Positions 1 through 8,198 of a stretch of DNA of 64,000 nucleotides are shown here, piece by piece (the first letter of the stretch is position 1; each line of letters begins with the position of its first letter). Position numbers and translations under genes: made by a program. Source of the DNA: Pseudomonadaceae bacterium (GTDB taxonomy: Bacteria; Pseudomonadota; Gammaproteobacteria; Pseudomonadales; Pseudomonadaceae). Where the stretch lies: contig CAAFUS010000006.1 of assembly GCA_900766265.1 (NCBI GenBank), positions 248,001 through 312,000 on the forward strand, in the 5' to 3' direction. The notes beneath the pieces were generated by a model. The model was not told the DNA's origin, searched no databases, and saw nothing but the letters and a program-made list of their open reading frames with translations.

Positions 1-636
1 GCCCAGCCCGTTCAGGCCCGGGTTGCTGACCTGCGGCGCGCCGCTGGCCGCGGTTTCGAGGAACAGGTTGCCGCCGATTGCCTGCAGGCCGGCCGGGTTG
101 ATGAAGTCGGCGATCTGGATGTTGCCGATGATCTGCGGCTGGGGGTCACCGAAGGTGGTCACCGAGACGGTACCGTCTTCGCCGACGGTAAAGGTCTGGG
201 TTTCCGGCGGAACGACGATCGCAGGTTCCAGGGCGTAGCCATTGGCCGTGACGATCTGGCCGTCGGCGTTCATATGGAAACCGCCGTCGCGCGAGTAGGA
301 CACGGTGCCATCGGGCAGCAGAACCTGGAAGAAACCACGGCCATTGATCGCCATGTCCAGCGGCTGCTCGGTGGTCTGCAGGCTGCCCGCGGTGAAGATC
401 TTCTGGGTGCCGGCGATACGCACACCGGTACCCAGCTGCAGGCCCGACGGCAGTTCGCTGTCCTGGGTGGCCTGGCCGCCGGGTTGCCGGCGAACCTGAT
501 ACAGCAGGTCCTGGAACTCGGCCCGATCACGCTTGAAACCGGTGGTCGAGACGTTCGCCAGGTTGTTGGAAATGGTCGTCAGGTTCATGTCCTGGGCGGA
601 CAGACCGGTCTTGCTGACCCAGAGTGCTGGAAGCAT
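1..636 (-). CDS. flgG: flagellar basal-body distal rod protein FlgG (3' end off window)
   Basis: FlgG forms the distal rod that joins the proximal rod to the hook. The first 212 codons are present. The family is about 260 residues, so roughly 50 C-terminal residues lie beyond the left edge. The ATG at 636 has a GAGGAG ribosome site six bases upstream. The rod/hook family signature SNNLANVSTTGF is at residues 23-34. It lies 45 bp downstream of flgF on the same strand and probably shares the sigma-54 promoter upstream of flgF. Confidence 0.95.
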   Translation of the reverse strand, partial: MLPALWVSKTGLSAQDMNLTTISNNLANVSTTGFKRDRAEFQDLLYQVRRQPGGQATQDSELPSGLQLGTGVRIAGTQKIFTAGSLQTTEQPLDMAINGRGFFQVLLPDGTVSYSRDGGFHMNADGQIVTANGYALEPAIVVPPETQTFTVGEDGTVSVTTFGDPQPQIIGNIQIADFINPAGLQAIGGNLFLETAASGAPQVSNPGLNGLG

Positions 637-681
637 GATGTTCTCCTCGTGCGCCGGAAACCAGGCGCTACGCGCTGGTGA

Positions 682-1422
682 TTAGCTCAGTTGCAATACA
701 CGGGCCATGGCGGCGGCGTCTTCCTCGGCCGTGCGCATCATCTTCACGTGCAGTTCGAACTGCCGTGACAGGGCCAGGATGGATGTCATCTCGGACACCG
801 CGTTGACGTTGCTGGACTCCAGGAAGCCAGAGGTGACTCGTACGTTGGCGTCGGCCTCGAGGGGCTGCCCGTCCTTCATGCGGATCAGCCCGTCGCGACC
901 TTTCTCGAGCTGCGCGGGGTCGGGATTGACCAGCTTGAGCCGGTCGACGTTCACCACGACGTTGGGGTTTTCGCCCAGCGCACGAATGCTGATGGTGCCG
1001 TCCTGGCCAACATCGATCTTTTCTTCCGGCGGAATGGCGATCGGGCCGCCGTTGCCCAGCACGGGCATGCCGTCGCCGGTGCGCAGCATCCCAAGCGCGT
1101 CGATGCGCAGGCTGCCGGTGCGCACATAGGCCTCGCTGCCATCGGGCGCCTGCACGGCGAGCCAGCCCTGACCTTCGACCGCGACGTCCAGGTCGCGCCC
1201 GGTTTCCTGCAGGGCGCCGGCCGTGAAGTCGGTGCCGGGCCGCTCGGACATGGCGTAGACACGCGCCGGAAAACCGTCACCGAAGACCTGCATCGACCGC
1301 GCCTGCTCGAAATCGCGGCGAAAACCGGTGGTGGATATGTTGGCCAGGTTGTTGGCATGCGCCTGCTGTGCCCGCGTGTTCTGGCTGGCACCGGTCATGG
1401 CTACAAAAAGCATCTTGTCCAT
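682..1422 (-). CDS. flgF: flagellar basal-body proximal rod protein FlgF
   Basis: FlgF is a proximal rod subunit of the flagellar basal body. The protein is 246 aa and starts MDKMLFVAMTGASQ. The rod signature ANNLANISTTGF follows at about residues 23-34, and the C-terminal helix (ALSRQFELHVKMMRTAEEDA) is typical of rod proteins. The frame is open 31 codons further upstream, but the ATG at 1422 has a GGAGGA ribosome site and matches the family N-terminus. It is the first gene of the flgF-flgG transcription unit, separated from flgE by a terminator and its own sigma-54 promoter. Confidence 0.95.
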   Translation of the reverse strand: MDKMLFVAMTGASQNTRAQQAHANNLANISTTGFRRDFEQARSMQVFGDGFPARVYAMSERPGTDFTAGALQETGRDLDVAVEGQGWLAVQAPDGSEAYVRTGSLRIDALGMLRTGDGMPVLGNGGPIAIPPEEKIDVGQDGTISIRALGENPNVVVNVDRLKLVNPDPAQLEKGRDGLIRMKDGQPLEADANVRVTSGFLESSNVNAVSEMTSILALSRQFELHVKMMRTAEEDAAAMARVLQLS

Positions 1423-1474
1423 CGAATCCTCCGCAGACGCGAGTTTGACGCTAAGGGTCTGTTGCAGAGGTTTT

Positions 1475-1491
1475 TGCAAGCGCCATGCCAA
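1475..1491 (-). promoter_or_regulatory. sigma-54 (RpoN) promoter of flgFG
   Basis: On the minus strand the site reads TTGGCATGGCGCTTGCA. The -24 GG and -12 GC are exactly 10 bases apart, close to the RpoN consensus TTGGCACG-N4-TTGCA. The expected start is near 1464, giving a leader of about 40 nt before flgF. In P. aeruginosa the corresponding flagellar operon is RpoN-dependent, which agrees. Confidence 0.85.
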
Positions 1492-1536
1492 GCAAGGGTA
1501 ACAAGCGCAACACATTGATATTGAAAGCGCTTTAGC

Positions 1537-1562
1537 GAAAAAAGAAGGCCCCGAAGGGCCCT
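1537..1562 (-). terminator. Rho-independent terminator after flgE
   Basis: On the minus strand the stem GGCCC, tetraloop TTCG and stem GGGCC are followed by TTCTTTTTT. It lies 65 bp past the flgE stop and upstream of the flgF promoter, separating flgBCDE from flgFG. Confidence 0.85.
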
Positions 1563-1626
1563 GAAAGGAGAAAGACGGCGGGATACTGCCGCCAGCGGCA
1601 ACGCCGGCTGCCGCTGGCCTCTAGCG

Positions 1627-3174
1627 TTAACGCAGGTTAATGATCGTCTGGGTGATAGCGCTTTCGGTCTCGATGGTCTTCGCGTTGGCCTGGTAGTTGC
1701 GCTGGGCCACGATCAGGTTGACCAGCTGGTCGGAGAGTTCGACGTTCGAATCCTCCAGCGCACCGGCCTGCAACGCGCCGAGGGTGCCGGAGCGCGGCGT
1801 TCCAACGATGGGCTCGCCTGACTCGAACGACTGCACCCACTGCGTCTTGCCGACGGGTGTCAGGCCCTGAACGTTGGCGAAGTTAGCCAGGACGATCTGA
1901 CCCTGCACCTTGGATTGACCGTTGGTGTAGCGCGCGAAGATCACGCCCGTGTCGTCGATTTCCAGACCGGCCAGCTCACCGGTGGTGTAGCCATCCTGGG
2001 ACACGCTGTTGACCGCGAACGAGCTGGCGAACTGGGTCGACTTGGTGAAATCGAACACGATGCCCTCGGCGTTGGCGAGCGCCCCGTTGGGCGACCAGGT
2101 CGCCGGCGTCCCGCCGTTGGAGATGGCCGGCACCCAACCACCGGTGCCGCCAGCCGCCGCGCCATTCAACGTCACCTTGAGATCGGGTGCAACGGTGAAC
2201 AACGTCGGGTCGGAACTGGTCACGCCGGTCAAAGCACCGGAAGTACTGAAGGTCAGGCCCATGACATAAGGTTGCGGCGGCTCCTGCGCTGGATCGGCCG
2301 GGTTGCGCCCGTCGATCAGCACCTTCATGTCCCAGGTGTTGGCGCCGGTCTTGACGAAGTACTGCGTCATAACATGTGCGTTACCCTGCGAGTCGTAGAT
2401 GTTCAGCGAGGTCGAGCTGTTGTAGCTGGTCGGGTCGGCCGGGTTGAAGGTGGCGTTGCCCGCTTCCGTCGCGCTGCTCACCACCGCGGGGGTGCTGGAC
2501 GCCGCGGTCGCCAGAGGCGTCGCATAGGCCTGGGCCGCCGCCATCTGGGCCTCGGTCGCGGTTGCCGGATCGATACCCTGGGAGGCGTAGTAGTCGCTTA
2601 CGCCCGCGTTGTATGCCTGGTCGTAGGCAGTCTTCACCACGGCATCATAGGCAGCCTGCCAGCTGGTCGGCGCCTTCTGGGTGGAATTCAGGTTGAACGC
2701 CGTTTCGATCTGACTGGTCGCCTTCGGCGCCTGATTGGTGGTCTGGATCTGGAGATCGCCGACCACGCCATTTTGCAGATTGCCGTTGGCGTCGACCGAA
2801 TAGCCCTGCAGTTTGTAGCCGAAGTTGTCGACCAGGAAGCCGCTGCGATCGGTACCGAAATAACCGGCGCGCGTGTAGCTTACCGCTCCGTTGTTACTGA
2901 CCTGGAAGAAGCCGTTTCCGTTGATCGCCAGATCCAGCGCGTTCTGGGTGTAGTTGATGTTGCCCTGGTTGAACTGCTGCGACACGTTGGCCAGTAGCAC
3001 GCCGCTGCCCTGGGGCATCTTGCCGGTGCCCAGCACGGAGGCCGCGTAGACGTCCGCGAATTCCGCACGGGACTGCTTGAAGCCCACCGTGCCAGCGTTG
3101 GCGATGTTGTTACCGGTCACGTTGAGGTCTTTGCTCGCGGCACGCATGCCGCTGAGGCCGATGTTGAACGACAT
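1627..3174 (-). CDS. flgE: flagellar hook protein FlgE
   Basis: FlgE is the structural subunit of the flagellar hook. The protein is 515 aa and starts MSFNIGLSGMRAASKDLNV, with the signature VTGNNIANAGTVGFKQ at about residues 19-34. The C-terminus ends in the usual helix (NYQANAKTIETESAITQTI). It is longer than the roughly 460-residue hook protein of P. aeruginosa. An alanine-rich helical stretch near residues 175-240 (with PATATEAQMAAAQAYATPL) in the variable surface domain accounts for most of the excess. It is the last gene of the flgBCDE unit and is followed by a terminator. Confidence 0.95.
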   Translation of the reverse strand: MSFNIGLSGMRAASKDLNVTGNNIANAGTVGFKQSRAEFADVYAASVLGTGKMPQGSGVLLANVSQQFNQGNINYTQNALDLAINGNGFFQVSNNGAVSYTRAGYFGTDRSGFLVDNFGYKLQGYSVDANGNLQNGVVGDLQIQTTNQAPKATSQIETAFNLNSTQKAPTSWQAAYDAVVKTAYDQAYNAGVSDYYASQGIDPATATEAQMAAAQAYATPLATAASSTPAVVSSATEAGNATFNPADPTSYNSSTSLNIYDSQGNAHVMTQYFVKTGANTWDMKVLIDGRNPADPAQEPPQPYVMGLTFSTSGALTGVTSSDPTLFTVAPDLKVTLNGAAAGGTGGWVPAISNGGTPATWSPNGALANAEGIVFDFTKSTQFASSFAVNSVSQDGYTTGELAGLEIDDTGVIFARYTNGQSKVQGQIVLANFANVQGLTPVGKTQWVQSFESGEPIVGTPRSGTLGALQAGALEDSNVELSDQLVNLIVAQRNYQANAKTIETESAITQTIINLR

Positions 3175-3207
3175 TTGGTTGCTCCTTTTGCCGAGTGTGC
3201 CGGCGGA

Positions 3208-3888
3208 TTACTGACCGATGATCTGGACTTGGGAAAGCGGAACGCTGCCGACGCCGGCCAGGTTGAGCATCAGCTCCCCGCCGTTCTGCCCGAGGGTGAC
3301 GCTGTCGACGTTGGCAGGCAGCAGCGTGTAGAGCCCCTTGGTGCCATCGGCGTAGGTCGCCTGGGCCTCGAATCGGTAGGTTCCGGGCGGCGCGACATTG
3401 CCGCTGCTGTCCTTGCCGTCCCACATGAAGGAGATGTTCCCGGCTTCCTGCTGGCCCATGTCTACGCGGCTGACCACTGCCCCGGTACTGTCATAGACGT
3501 TGACGTAGACGTTGCTGCTGGAAACCGGCAGCACCAGGCTGGCCTTGAAGGTTTCGCTGGTGTCGACCACAGCCTTGTCGCTCGGCACGATGACCTTGCG
3601 CCCCACCAGGGACGAGGCCTGCAGCGCCTGCGACGAGTGATAGCCGGACAGGATGGTTTCCATGCTGGAGTTGAGCTTCTCGACCCCCTCGACGGTACTG
3701 AACTGCGCCAGCTGGGCGATGAAGTCGCCGTTATCCTGCGGGTCGAGCGGGTTCTGGTTGTTGAGCTGAGCGACCAGCAGTTCCAGGAACTCGTTCTTGC
3801 CGAGGTCCTTCTTCACGGTGCGTTCTTCGTTGAACTGGTACTGATCGAGGACCGACCCGGTACCGCTGACGTTGCCTGTAGTGCTCAT
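3208..3888 (-). CDS. flgD: flagellar hook assembly scaffold FlgD
   Basis: FlgD is the hook-capping scaffold needed for FlgE polymerisation; it is absent from the finished structure. The protein is 226 aa. The N-terminal export and capping region contains LGKNEFLELLVAQLNNQNPL at about residues 31-50. The C-terminal half has the FlgD Ig/Tudor-like pattern (GNISFMWDGKDSSGNVAPPG). It sits between flgC and flgE, with a 33-bp gap to flgE. Confidence 0.95.
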   Translation of the reverse strand: MSTTGNVSGTGSVLDQYQFNEERTVKKDLGKNEFLELLVAQLNNQNPLDPQDNGDFIAQLAQFSTVEGVEKLNSSMETILSGYHSSQALQASSLVGRKVIVPSDKAVVDTSETFKASLVLPVSSSNVYVNVYDSTGAVVSRVDMGQQEAGNISFMWDGKDSSGNVAPPGTYRFEAQATYADGTKGLYTLLPANVDSVTLGQNGGELMLNLAGVGSVPLSQVQIIGQ

Positions 3889-3906
3889 GATGGGTTTCCG
3901 TCCGGA

Positions 3907-4350
3907 TTACTGACCCAGGGTCAGCACCTTCTGCAGCATGGTCTTGGCCGTGTTCATCAACTCGGCGTTGGTCTGGAACGAGCGACTGGCCGAGATCATG
4001 TCGGCCATCTCCTCGACCACATTGACGTTGGGGTAGTAGACATAGCCCTGTTCGTCCGCAGCCGGATGATTGGGCTCGTAGCGCGGCATAAGCTCGCTCT
4101 TGTCCTCGACCACGCCCAGCACCTGGACCCCGGCCCCGGCGCTGTCCTGTTCGGCGAACAGCGAACCATTGGTGGTGCCGCTGGCCTGCTGAAAGACGGT
4201 GGCGAAAACCGGATGGCGCGCCCGGTAGGTCTGATCCACGCTGGACGACACCGTCTCGGCATTGGCGATGTTGCTTGAGATGGTGTTCAGGCGCGTGCTC
4301 TGTGCGCTCATGCCGGAGCCGGCGATGTTGAATACATTGCTGAGGGACAT
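3907..4350 (-). CDS. flgC: flagellar basal-body rod protein FlgC
   Basis: FlgC is a proximal rod subunit. The 147-aa protein starts MSLSNVFNIAGSGMSAQSTR and carries the signature ISSNIANAETVSSSVD at about residues 24-39. It has the family C-terminal motif NVVEEMADMISASRSFQTNA. It is 11 bp downstream of flgB and 18 bp upstream of flgD, consistent with one operon. Confidence 0.96.
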   Translation of the reverse strand: MSLSNVFNIAGSGMSAQSTRLNTISSNIANAETVSSSVDQTYRARHPVFATVFQQASGTTNGSLFAEQDSAGAGVQVLGVVEDKSELMPRYEPNHPAADEQGYVYYPNVNVVEEMADMISASRSFQTNAELMNTAKTMLQKVLTLGQ

Positions 4351-4361
4351 GGCTGTTCTCC

Positions 4362-4769
4362 TTATTCGCCGCGCAGGGCACTCATCAGGCCGCGAAACTT
4401 GCCGTTGAGCAGCGTGAAGCTGGCCTGGAAGTCGATGGCATTCTGGGCGTAGTTGGATTGCTCGATCTGCAAATCGACGGTGTTCTGGTCGAGCGAGGCA
4501 TGCAGGGGAGTACGGAAGCGCAGCGACGGATCGGCAATGTCCATCGCCTCGGCGGCAATGTGCCTGGCGCTGGTTCGGGTCGCACTGAACGAACCGTTGC
4601 CTTGGCGATTGTTCTGCTCGGCGAGCACCGTGGCGAAGTCCAGATCACGCGCCTTGTAGTTAGGCGTGTCGGCGTTGGCGATATTGTTGGCCAGCACTTC
4701 GGCGCGCTGGGCGCGGAAGCCGAGTGCCTTCTCGTGGATGCCGAGTGCGCTGTCGAAACTGATGCTCAT
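4362..4769 (-). CDS. flgB: flagellar basal-body rod protein FlgB
   Basis: FlgB is a proximal rod subunit and the first gene of the flgBCDE operon. The 135-aa protein starts MSISFDSALGIHEKALGFRA and has the signature LANNIANADTPNYKARDLDF at about residues 26-45. The frame stays open 12 codons upstream of 4769. MSISFD is the family-like N-terminus, and 4769 lies 29 bases after the start predicted from the sigma-54 site at 4809-4825. Confidence 0.95.
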   Translation of the reverse strand: MSISFDSALGIHEKALGFRAQRAEVLANNIANADTPNYKARDLDFATVLAEQNNRQGNGSFSATRTSARHIAAEAMDIADPSLRFRTPLHASLDQNTVDLQIEQSNYAQNAIDFQASFTLLNGKFRGLMSALRGE

Positions 4770-4808
4770 GATCTGGCCGTCCTGTTGCGGGTCTGCGTAA
4801 CCCACTTC

Positions 4809-4825
4809 AGCAAAGGACGTGCCAA
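4809..4825 (-). promoter_or_regulatory. sigma-54 (RpoN) promoter of flgBCDE
   Basis: On the minus strand the site reads TTGGCACGTCCTTTGCT, a near-perfect RpoN site with GG-N10-GC spacing. The predicted start is near 4798, about 30 bases upstream of flgB. It lies between the end of cheR and flgB, so flgBCDE need not depend on cheVR transcription. Confidence 0.92.
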
Positions 4826-4977
4826 ATGATTAAGGTATTGTTTTTAAACGACTTTACCGACAGCCAAAGAAGGGATGCGCCAGAAACGGCAACGCTTTTC
4901 CGCTTCCGAGGGGCAAGCGGCAAGCGCGAGTGCCGGTTTTTTGCCGCTGCCTGCAGCGACCTCGACCGGCACGCCGG

Positions 4978-5802
4978 TCATTTGGCCTTGTAAATGATCC
5001 CGGGGCTGCACTGCACCATCTGATAAAGCTCGGGAAGCCCATTGAGGGCCTCTGACGCGCCGAGGAACAGATAACCGCCCGGCTTGAGCGTGGCGTGGAT
5101 GCGCTTGAGGATGTCCTTCTTCACCTCGGCCGAGAAGTAGATCAGGACATTACGGCAGAACACGATGTCGAACTTGCCAAGCGCCGCGTAGCTGTCCAGC
5201 AGGTTGAGCGGGCGAAACTCCACGCGATTCTTGATCGGTGCCTTGACGGCCCAGCGCCCGGTCCCCTTGGAATCGAAATAGCGCTGCAGACGATCCGGCG
5301 AAAGGCCGCGACCAATGGCCAGGCTGTCGTACTCGGCCGCCTTGCAGGCGGTCAGCATCGAACCGGAGAGGTCCGTCGCCACGATCTGCGCCCCGCCCTT
5401 GAGCTGACCGGGGTTGCTGCGCTCGAATTCATCGAGGGTCATGGCCAGGGAATAAGGTTCTTGCCCGGACGAGCAGGCGGCCGACCAAATGCGCAGACGC
5501 TGCGCCGGATAGGCCTTGATCATCTCAGGCAGCACGCGGCTCTTTAGCACTTCGAAGGGGTAGGTATCGCGAAACCAGAGCGTTTCGTTGGTGGTCATCG
5601 CATCGACGACCTGCTCGCGCAAGCCGCTGCGCGGCTGCGTCTGGATGCGACTGACCAGCTCTCCCAGGCTCTTGATTTTCTGCTGTTCCATCAGCTTGTT
5701 CAGTCGGCTGGATACCAGGTATTGCTTGTTGGCACCCAGCAGAATCCCGCAGGTCTTTTCCAGGAATATACGGAACTGCTCGAAATCCAAATTACCTGAC
5801 AC
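4978..5802 (-). CDS. cheR: chemotaxis protein methyltransferase CheR
   Basis: CheR methylates glutamate residues of methyl-accepting chemotaxis proteins using S-adenosylmethionine, providing sensory adaptation. The 274-aa protein has the N-terminal helical CheR domain, then TTNETLWFRD at about residues 69-78. The SAM-binding strand IWSAACSSGQEPYSLAM follows, then ATDLS and FDIVFCRNVLIYF, all family hallmarks. It follows cheV by 39 bp. A GC hairpin (GACCGGC/GCCGGTC) overlaps the stop codon but lacks a T-tract. Confidence 0.94.
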   Translation of the reverse strand: MSGNLDFEQFRIFLEKTCGILLGANKQYLVSSRLNKLMEQQKIKSLGELVSRIQTQPRSGLREQVVDAMTTNETLWFRDTYPFEVLKSRVLPEMIKAYPAQRLRIWSAACSSGQEPYSLAMTLDEFERSNPGQLKGGAQIVATDLSGSMLTACKAAEYDSLAIGRGLSPDRLQRYFDSKGTGRWAVKAPIKNRVEFRPLNLLDSYAALGKFDIVFCRNVLIYFSAEVKKDILKRIHATLKPGGYLFLGASEALNGLPELYQMVQCSPGIIYKAK

Positions 5803-5841
5803 TGATTCGCCTCGACAAGGATGGTAAAAAGAGGCTTCGCC

Positions 5842-6774
5842 TCAGTTTGCGTCCGCCTGCCTGATAAGTTCGACAACACGCGCAGCCAGGTCGTCTGGTT
5901 GGAACTTGGCGAGGAAATCATCTGCCCCCACCTTTTTGACCATCGCCTGGTTGAACACGCCGGAAAGCGAAGTATGCAGGAGTACATGCATCTTATGCAT
6001 GCGCGGATCCTGACGAATCTCCGCAGTTAGGGTGTAGCCGTCCATTTCCGGCATTTCAATGTCGGAAATGATCATGAGAAATTCTTGTGCTGGCGACTTG
6101 CCCTCGTCGGCAAGCGCCTTGAGGAAGGTCAGCGCCTCACGACCGTCGTTGAGCGCCGTCACTTCTACCCCGATGTTCTGCAGGCAGCGCGTGACCTGCT
6201 TGCGGGCAACCGAGGAGTCGTCGACGATCAATACGCGGGTGGACACGGCCTTGACTCTGGTCTCGGCGTCGAGCACACCTTCGGATATCTCTTCCGAAAC
6301 AGGAGTGACTTCGGCGAGCACCTTCTCGACGTCGATGATCTCGACCAATTGCCCATCCACATGCGTCACGGCAGTGAGGTAATGGTCGCGCCCCGTGCCC
6401 TTGGGCGGCGGTAGGATCTCTTCCCAGTTCATGTTGACGATGCGCTCGACGGAGCGGACCAGGAATCCCAGCACCTTGGTGTTGTACTCGGTGATGATCA
6501 CGAAGCTGTTGGACAGGTCGTTTAGCTCGTACTTGCCGATGGCAATCGACAGGTCGAGGATCGGCAAGGTGCCGCCCCTGATATTGGCGACGCCACGCAC
6601 GACCCGGCTGGACTTGGGCATCACCGTCAGGCGCGGGCACTGCAGCACTTCCTTGACCTTGAACACATTGATTCCGTAGAGCTGCTTGCCCTCGAGACGG
6701 AACAGCAGTAGCTCGAGCCGGTTCTGCCCGACCAGTTGCGTACGCTGGTTAACCGAATCCAATACACCGGCCAT
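5842..6774 (-). CDS. cheV: chemotaxis coupling protein CheV (CheW-receiver fusion)
   Basis: CheV couples chemoreceptors to CheA and has a phosphorylatable receiver. The 310-aa protein carries a CheW-like domain at about residues 15-160 (GVANIRGGTLPILDLS at 61-76). A receiver follows at about 178-300, with acidic pocket D185/D186, phospho-acceptor D238 (ISDIEMPEMDGY) and conserved K290. It is divergent from flgA and lies directly upstream of cheR. Confidence 0.95.
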   Translation of the reverse strand: MAGVLDSVNQRTQLVGQNRLELLLFRLEGKQLYGINVFKVKEVLQCPRLTVMPKSSRVVRGVANIRGGTLPILDLSIAIGKYELNDLSNSFVIITEYNTKVLGFLVRSVERIVNMNWEEILPPPKGTGRDHYLTAVTHVDGQLVEIIDVEKVLAEVTPVSEEISEGVLDAETRVKAVSTRVLIVDDSSVARKQVTRCLQNIGVEVTALNDGREALTFLKALADEGKSPAQEFLMIISDIEMPEMDGYTLTAEIRQDPRMHKMHVLLHTSLSGVFNQAMVKKVGADDFLAKFQPDDLAARVVELIRQADAN

Positions 6775-6824
6775 GCCAGTATTCCTCTTGTTGAAAAAAC
6801 GAGGGCAACCATCAGCCTAGCAGG

Positions 6825-6840
6825 CGGCACGCGCCTTGCT
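6825..6840 (+). promoter_or_regulatory. possible sigma-54 promoter of flgA
   Basis: The site reads CGGCACGCGCCTTGCT, with -24 GG (6826-6827) and -12 GC (6838-6839) spaced by 10. Only the T before GG departs from consensus. The predicted start near 6851 falls inside the first codons of the longest flgA frame, so either flgA starts later than annotated or the match is chance. An RpoN-dependent flgA would fit the P. aeruginosa flagellar hierarchy. Confidence 0.5.
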
Positions 6841-6843
6841 TGA

Positions 6844-7605
6844 ATGGAAGCCATGAACGATCGAACGACTATTTTCCGACACCTACACACCGTGCTGCGC
6901 AAGGGGCTGACCTTTTCGGCCTTTTGGTGGGCTGGTCATGCCTGCTCGGTTGCCGCCAATACACTACCTGAGCAGCTTATCGACGCGACCCAGCTGTTTC
7001 TTGAGGAGGCGGTGACGGACTATTTACAGCGCAGTGAGATCGTTGCGCGCCACGAGGTCGAAGTGAACCGGCTCGATCCACGCCTGCGGCTGGCCTCATG
7101 CCCCGAGCCTCTCACCACTCGACTTGAGAGCCCGGCGCAGCCGGTGGGCCGGGTGACGGTGAGGGTCAGCTGCCAGGGCGCGACGCCTTGGACCGTGTTC
7201 GTCCCGGCCCGGGTAAAACTCTATCGTGATGTCGTTGTGGTGACCCGCCCCCTCACCCGTCAAGGCGAAGTCACGCCGGCGGATGTCGCCTTGGTCGAGC
7301 GGGACGTCGGCTTGCTGTCGCAGGGGTACCTCAGTTCGCTGGACCAGGTGGTAGGCACCAAGGTGACTCGCAACGTACTGCCCGATCAGGTACTGACGCC
7401 GCAGCATCTTGAACTGGCTGAGGTGGTGCGCAAGGGCGACCAGGTGGTGATCAGCGCCAGGGCTGCGTCGATCAATGTCCGCATGCCGGGCGAAGCATTG
7501 GTCGATGGCGCGCCGGGCCAGCAAATCAGAGTGAAGAACCTGAGTTCTGGGCGCGTGGTCCGGGCCAGGGTCCTCGGGCCCGGACAGGTAGAGGTCGCTA
7601 TGTAA
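6844..7605 (+). CDS. flgA: flagellar P-ring addition protein FlgA
   Basis: FlgA is the periplasmic chaperone for P-ring (FlgI) assembly. The frame gives 253 aa. A hydrophobic export segment covers about residues 20-38 (GLTFSAFWWAGHACSVAA). It is followed by the SAF-type fold, with the FlgA strand VTRPLTRQGEVTPADV and the C-terminal KNLSSGRVVRARVLGPGQVEV. The start is uncertain: ATG at 6844, ATG at 6853 or GTG at 6892 are possible, and none has a good Shine-Dalgarno. The gene is divergent from cheV. Confidence 0.9.
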   Translation: MEAMNDRTTIFRHLHTVLRKGLTFSAFWWAGHACSVAANTLPEQLIDATQLFLEEAVTDYLQRSEIVARHEVEVNRLDPRLRLASCPEPLTTRLESPAQPVGRVTVRVSCQGATPWTVFVPARVKLYRDVVVVTRPLTRQGEVTPADVALVERDVGLLSQGYLSSLDQVVGTKVTRNVLPDQVLTPQHLELAEVVRKGDQVVISARAASINVRMPGEALVDGAPGQQIRVKNLSSGRVVRARVLGPGQVEVAM

Positions 7606-7768
7606 CGCATCGAGCCGGTCGGGTCGAATTGAAATCCAGAGGAAAAAAGCGCACCGTATGCGATCGTGTACCGGCCATCGCGCCAACTCGGACGAGCCAC
7701 GGTCGCGACGGGGAGCTCCCTTCACGCGTCTGCGCCCGTTGAACGAAACGATAGCCGTCAAAAAAAGC

Positions 7769-7795
7769 TAAAGTTTTGCCCGGTAGCGCCGTAAA
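7769..7795 (+). promoter_or_regulatory. sigma-28 (FliA) promoter of flgMN
   Basis: The site reads TAAAGTTT, then 11 bases, then GCCGTAAA. The -35 box is a perfect match to the enterobacterial FliA consensus and the -10 is close to GCCGATAA, with consensus spacing. It ends 36 bp before the flgM start. FliA-driven expression of its own anti-sigma factor is the known feedback design. Confidence 0.88.
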
Positions 7796-7831
7796 CATGG
7801 CAAGCGTCCTGATTCCTTTGAGGTTTTGCAC

Positions 7832-8158
7832 ATGGTCATCGACTTCAACCGGCCGAACAACGCAGCGACTCCGGCGAGTGCGGGACGCAGCAGCGGCGTT
7901 CAGCCCAGCGAACGCACTGGGGCCACCCAGGCAACAGCCGGCACCGAGGCGGCCAAGCCCACCGCCCAGGCTGGAGAAAGCGTCCAACTGAGCGACGAGG
8001 CTCAGAAAATGCAGCAGGTGAACGACAAATTGCGCGATCTGCCCGCCGTTGACCAAGAGCGTGTTGCCAAGCTCAAGCAGGCGATCGCAGATGGAAGTTA
8101 CCAAGTGGACAGCCAGCGCGTTGCCTCCAAGCTGCTCGCATTCGAATCCCAGCGTTAA
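7832..8158 (+). CDS. flgM: negative regulator of flagellin synthesis FlgM (anti-sigma-28)
   Basis: FlgM binds FliA and blocks late flagellar transcription until it is exported through the finished hook. The 108-aa protein starts MVIDFNRPNN and has a low-complexity, probably disordered N-terminal half rich in Ala, Thr and Gly. The conserved C-terminal sigma-binding region follows (ESVQLSDEAQKMQQVNDKL, then VDQERVAKLKQAIADGSYQV). The ATG at 7832 has GAGGT upstream. It is followed by flgN after 40 bp. Confidence 0.93.
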   Translation: MVIDFNRPNNAATPASAGRSSGVQPSERTGATQATAGTEAAKPTAQAGESVQLSDEAQKMQQVNDKLRDLPAVDQERVAKLKQAIADGSYQVDSQRVASKLLAFESQR

Positions 8159-8198
8159 CGGCGCGCCTAAAGAGCTGCGCGCCTGATAAGAGGTCGAT

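Noticed and set aside
1915..2997. 360-codon plus-strand frame opposite flgE
   Set aside because: Shadow of flgE codon structure; no family resemblance.
4964..4979. GACCGGC/GCCGGTC hairpin over the cheR stop codon as a terminator
   Set aside because: No T-run on either side, so not called as Rho-independent, although it may slow ribosome or RNase passage.
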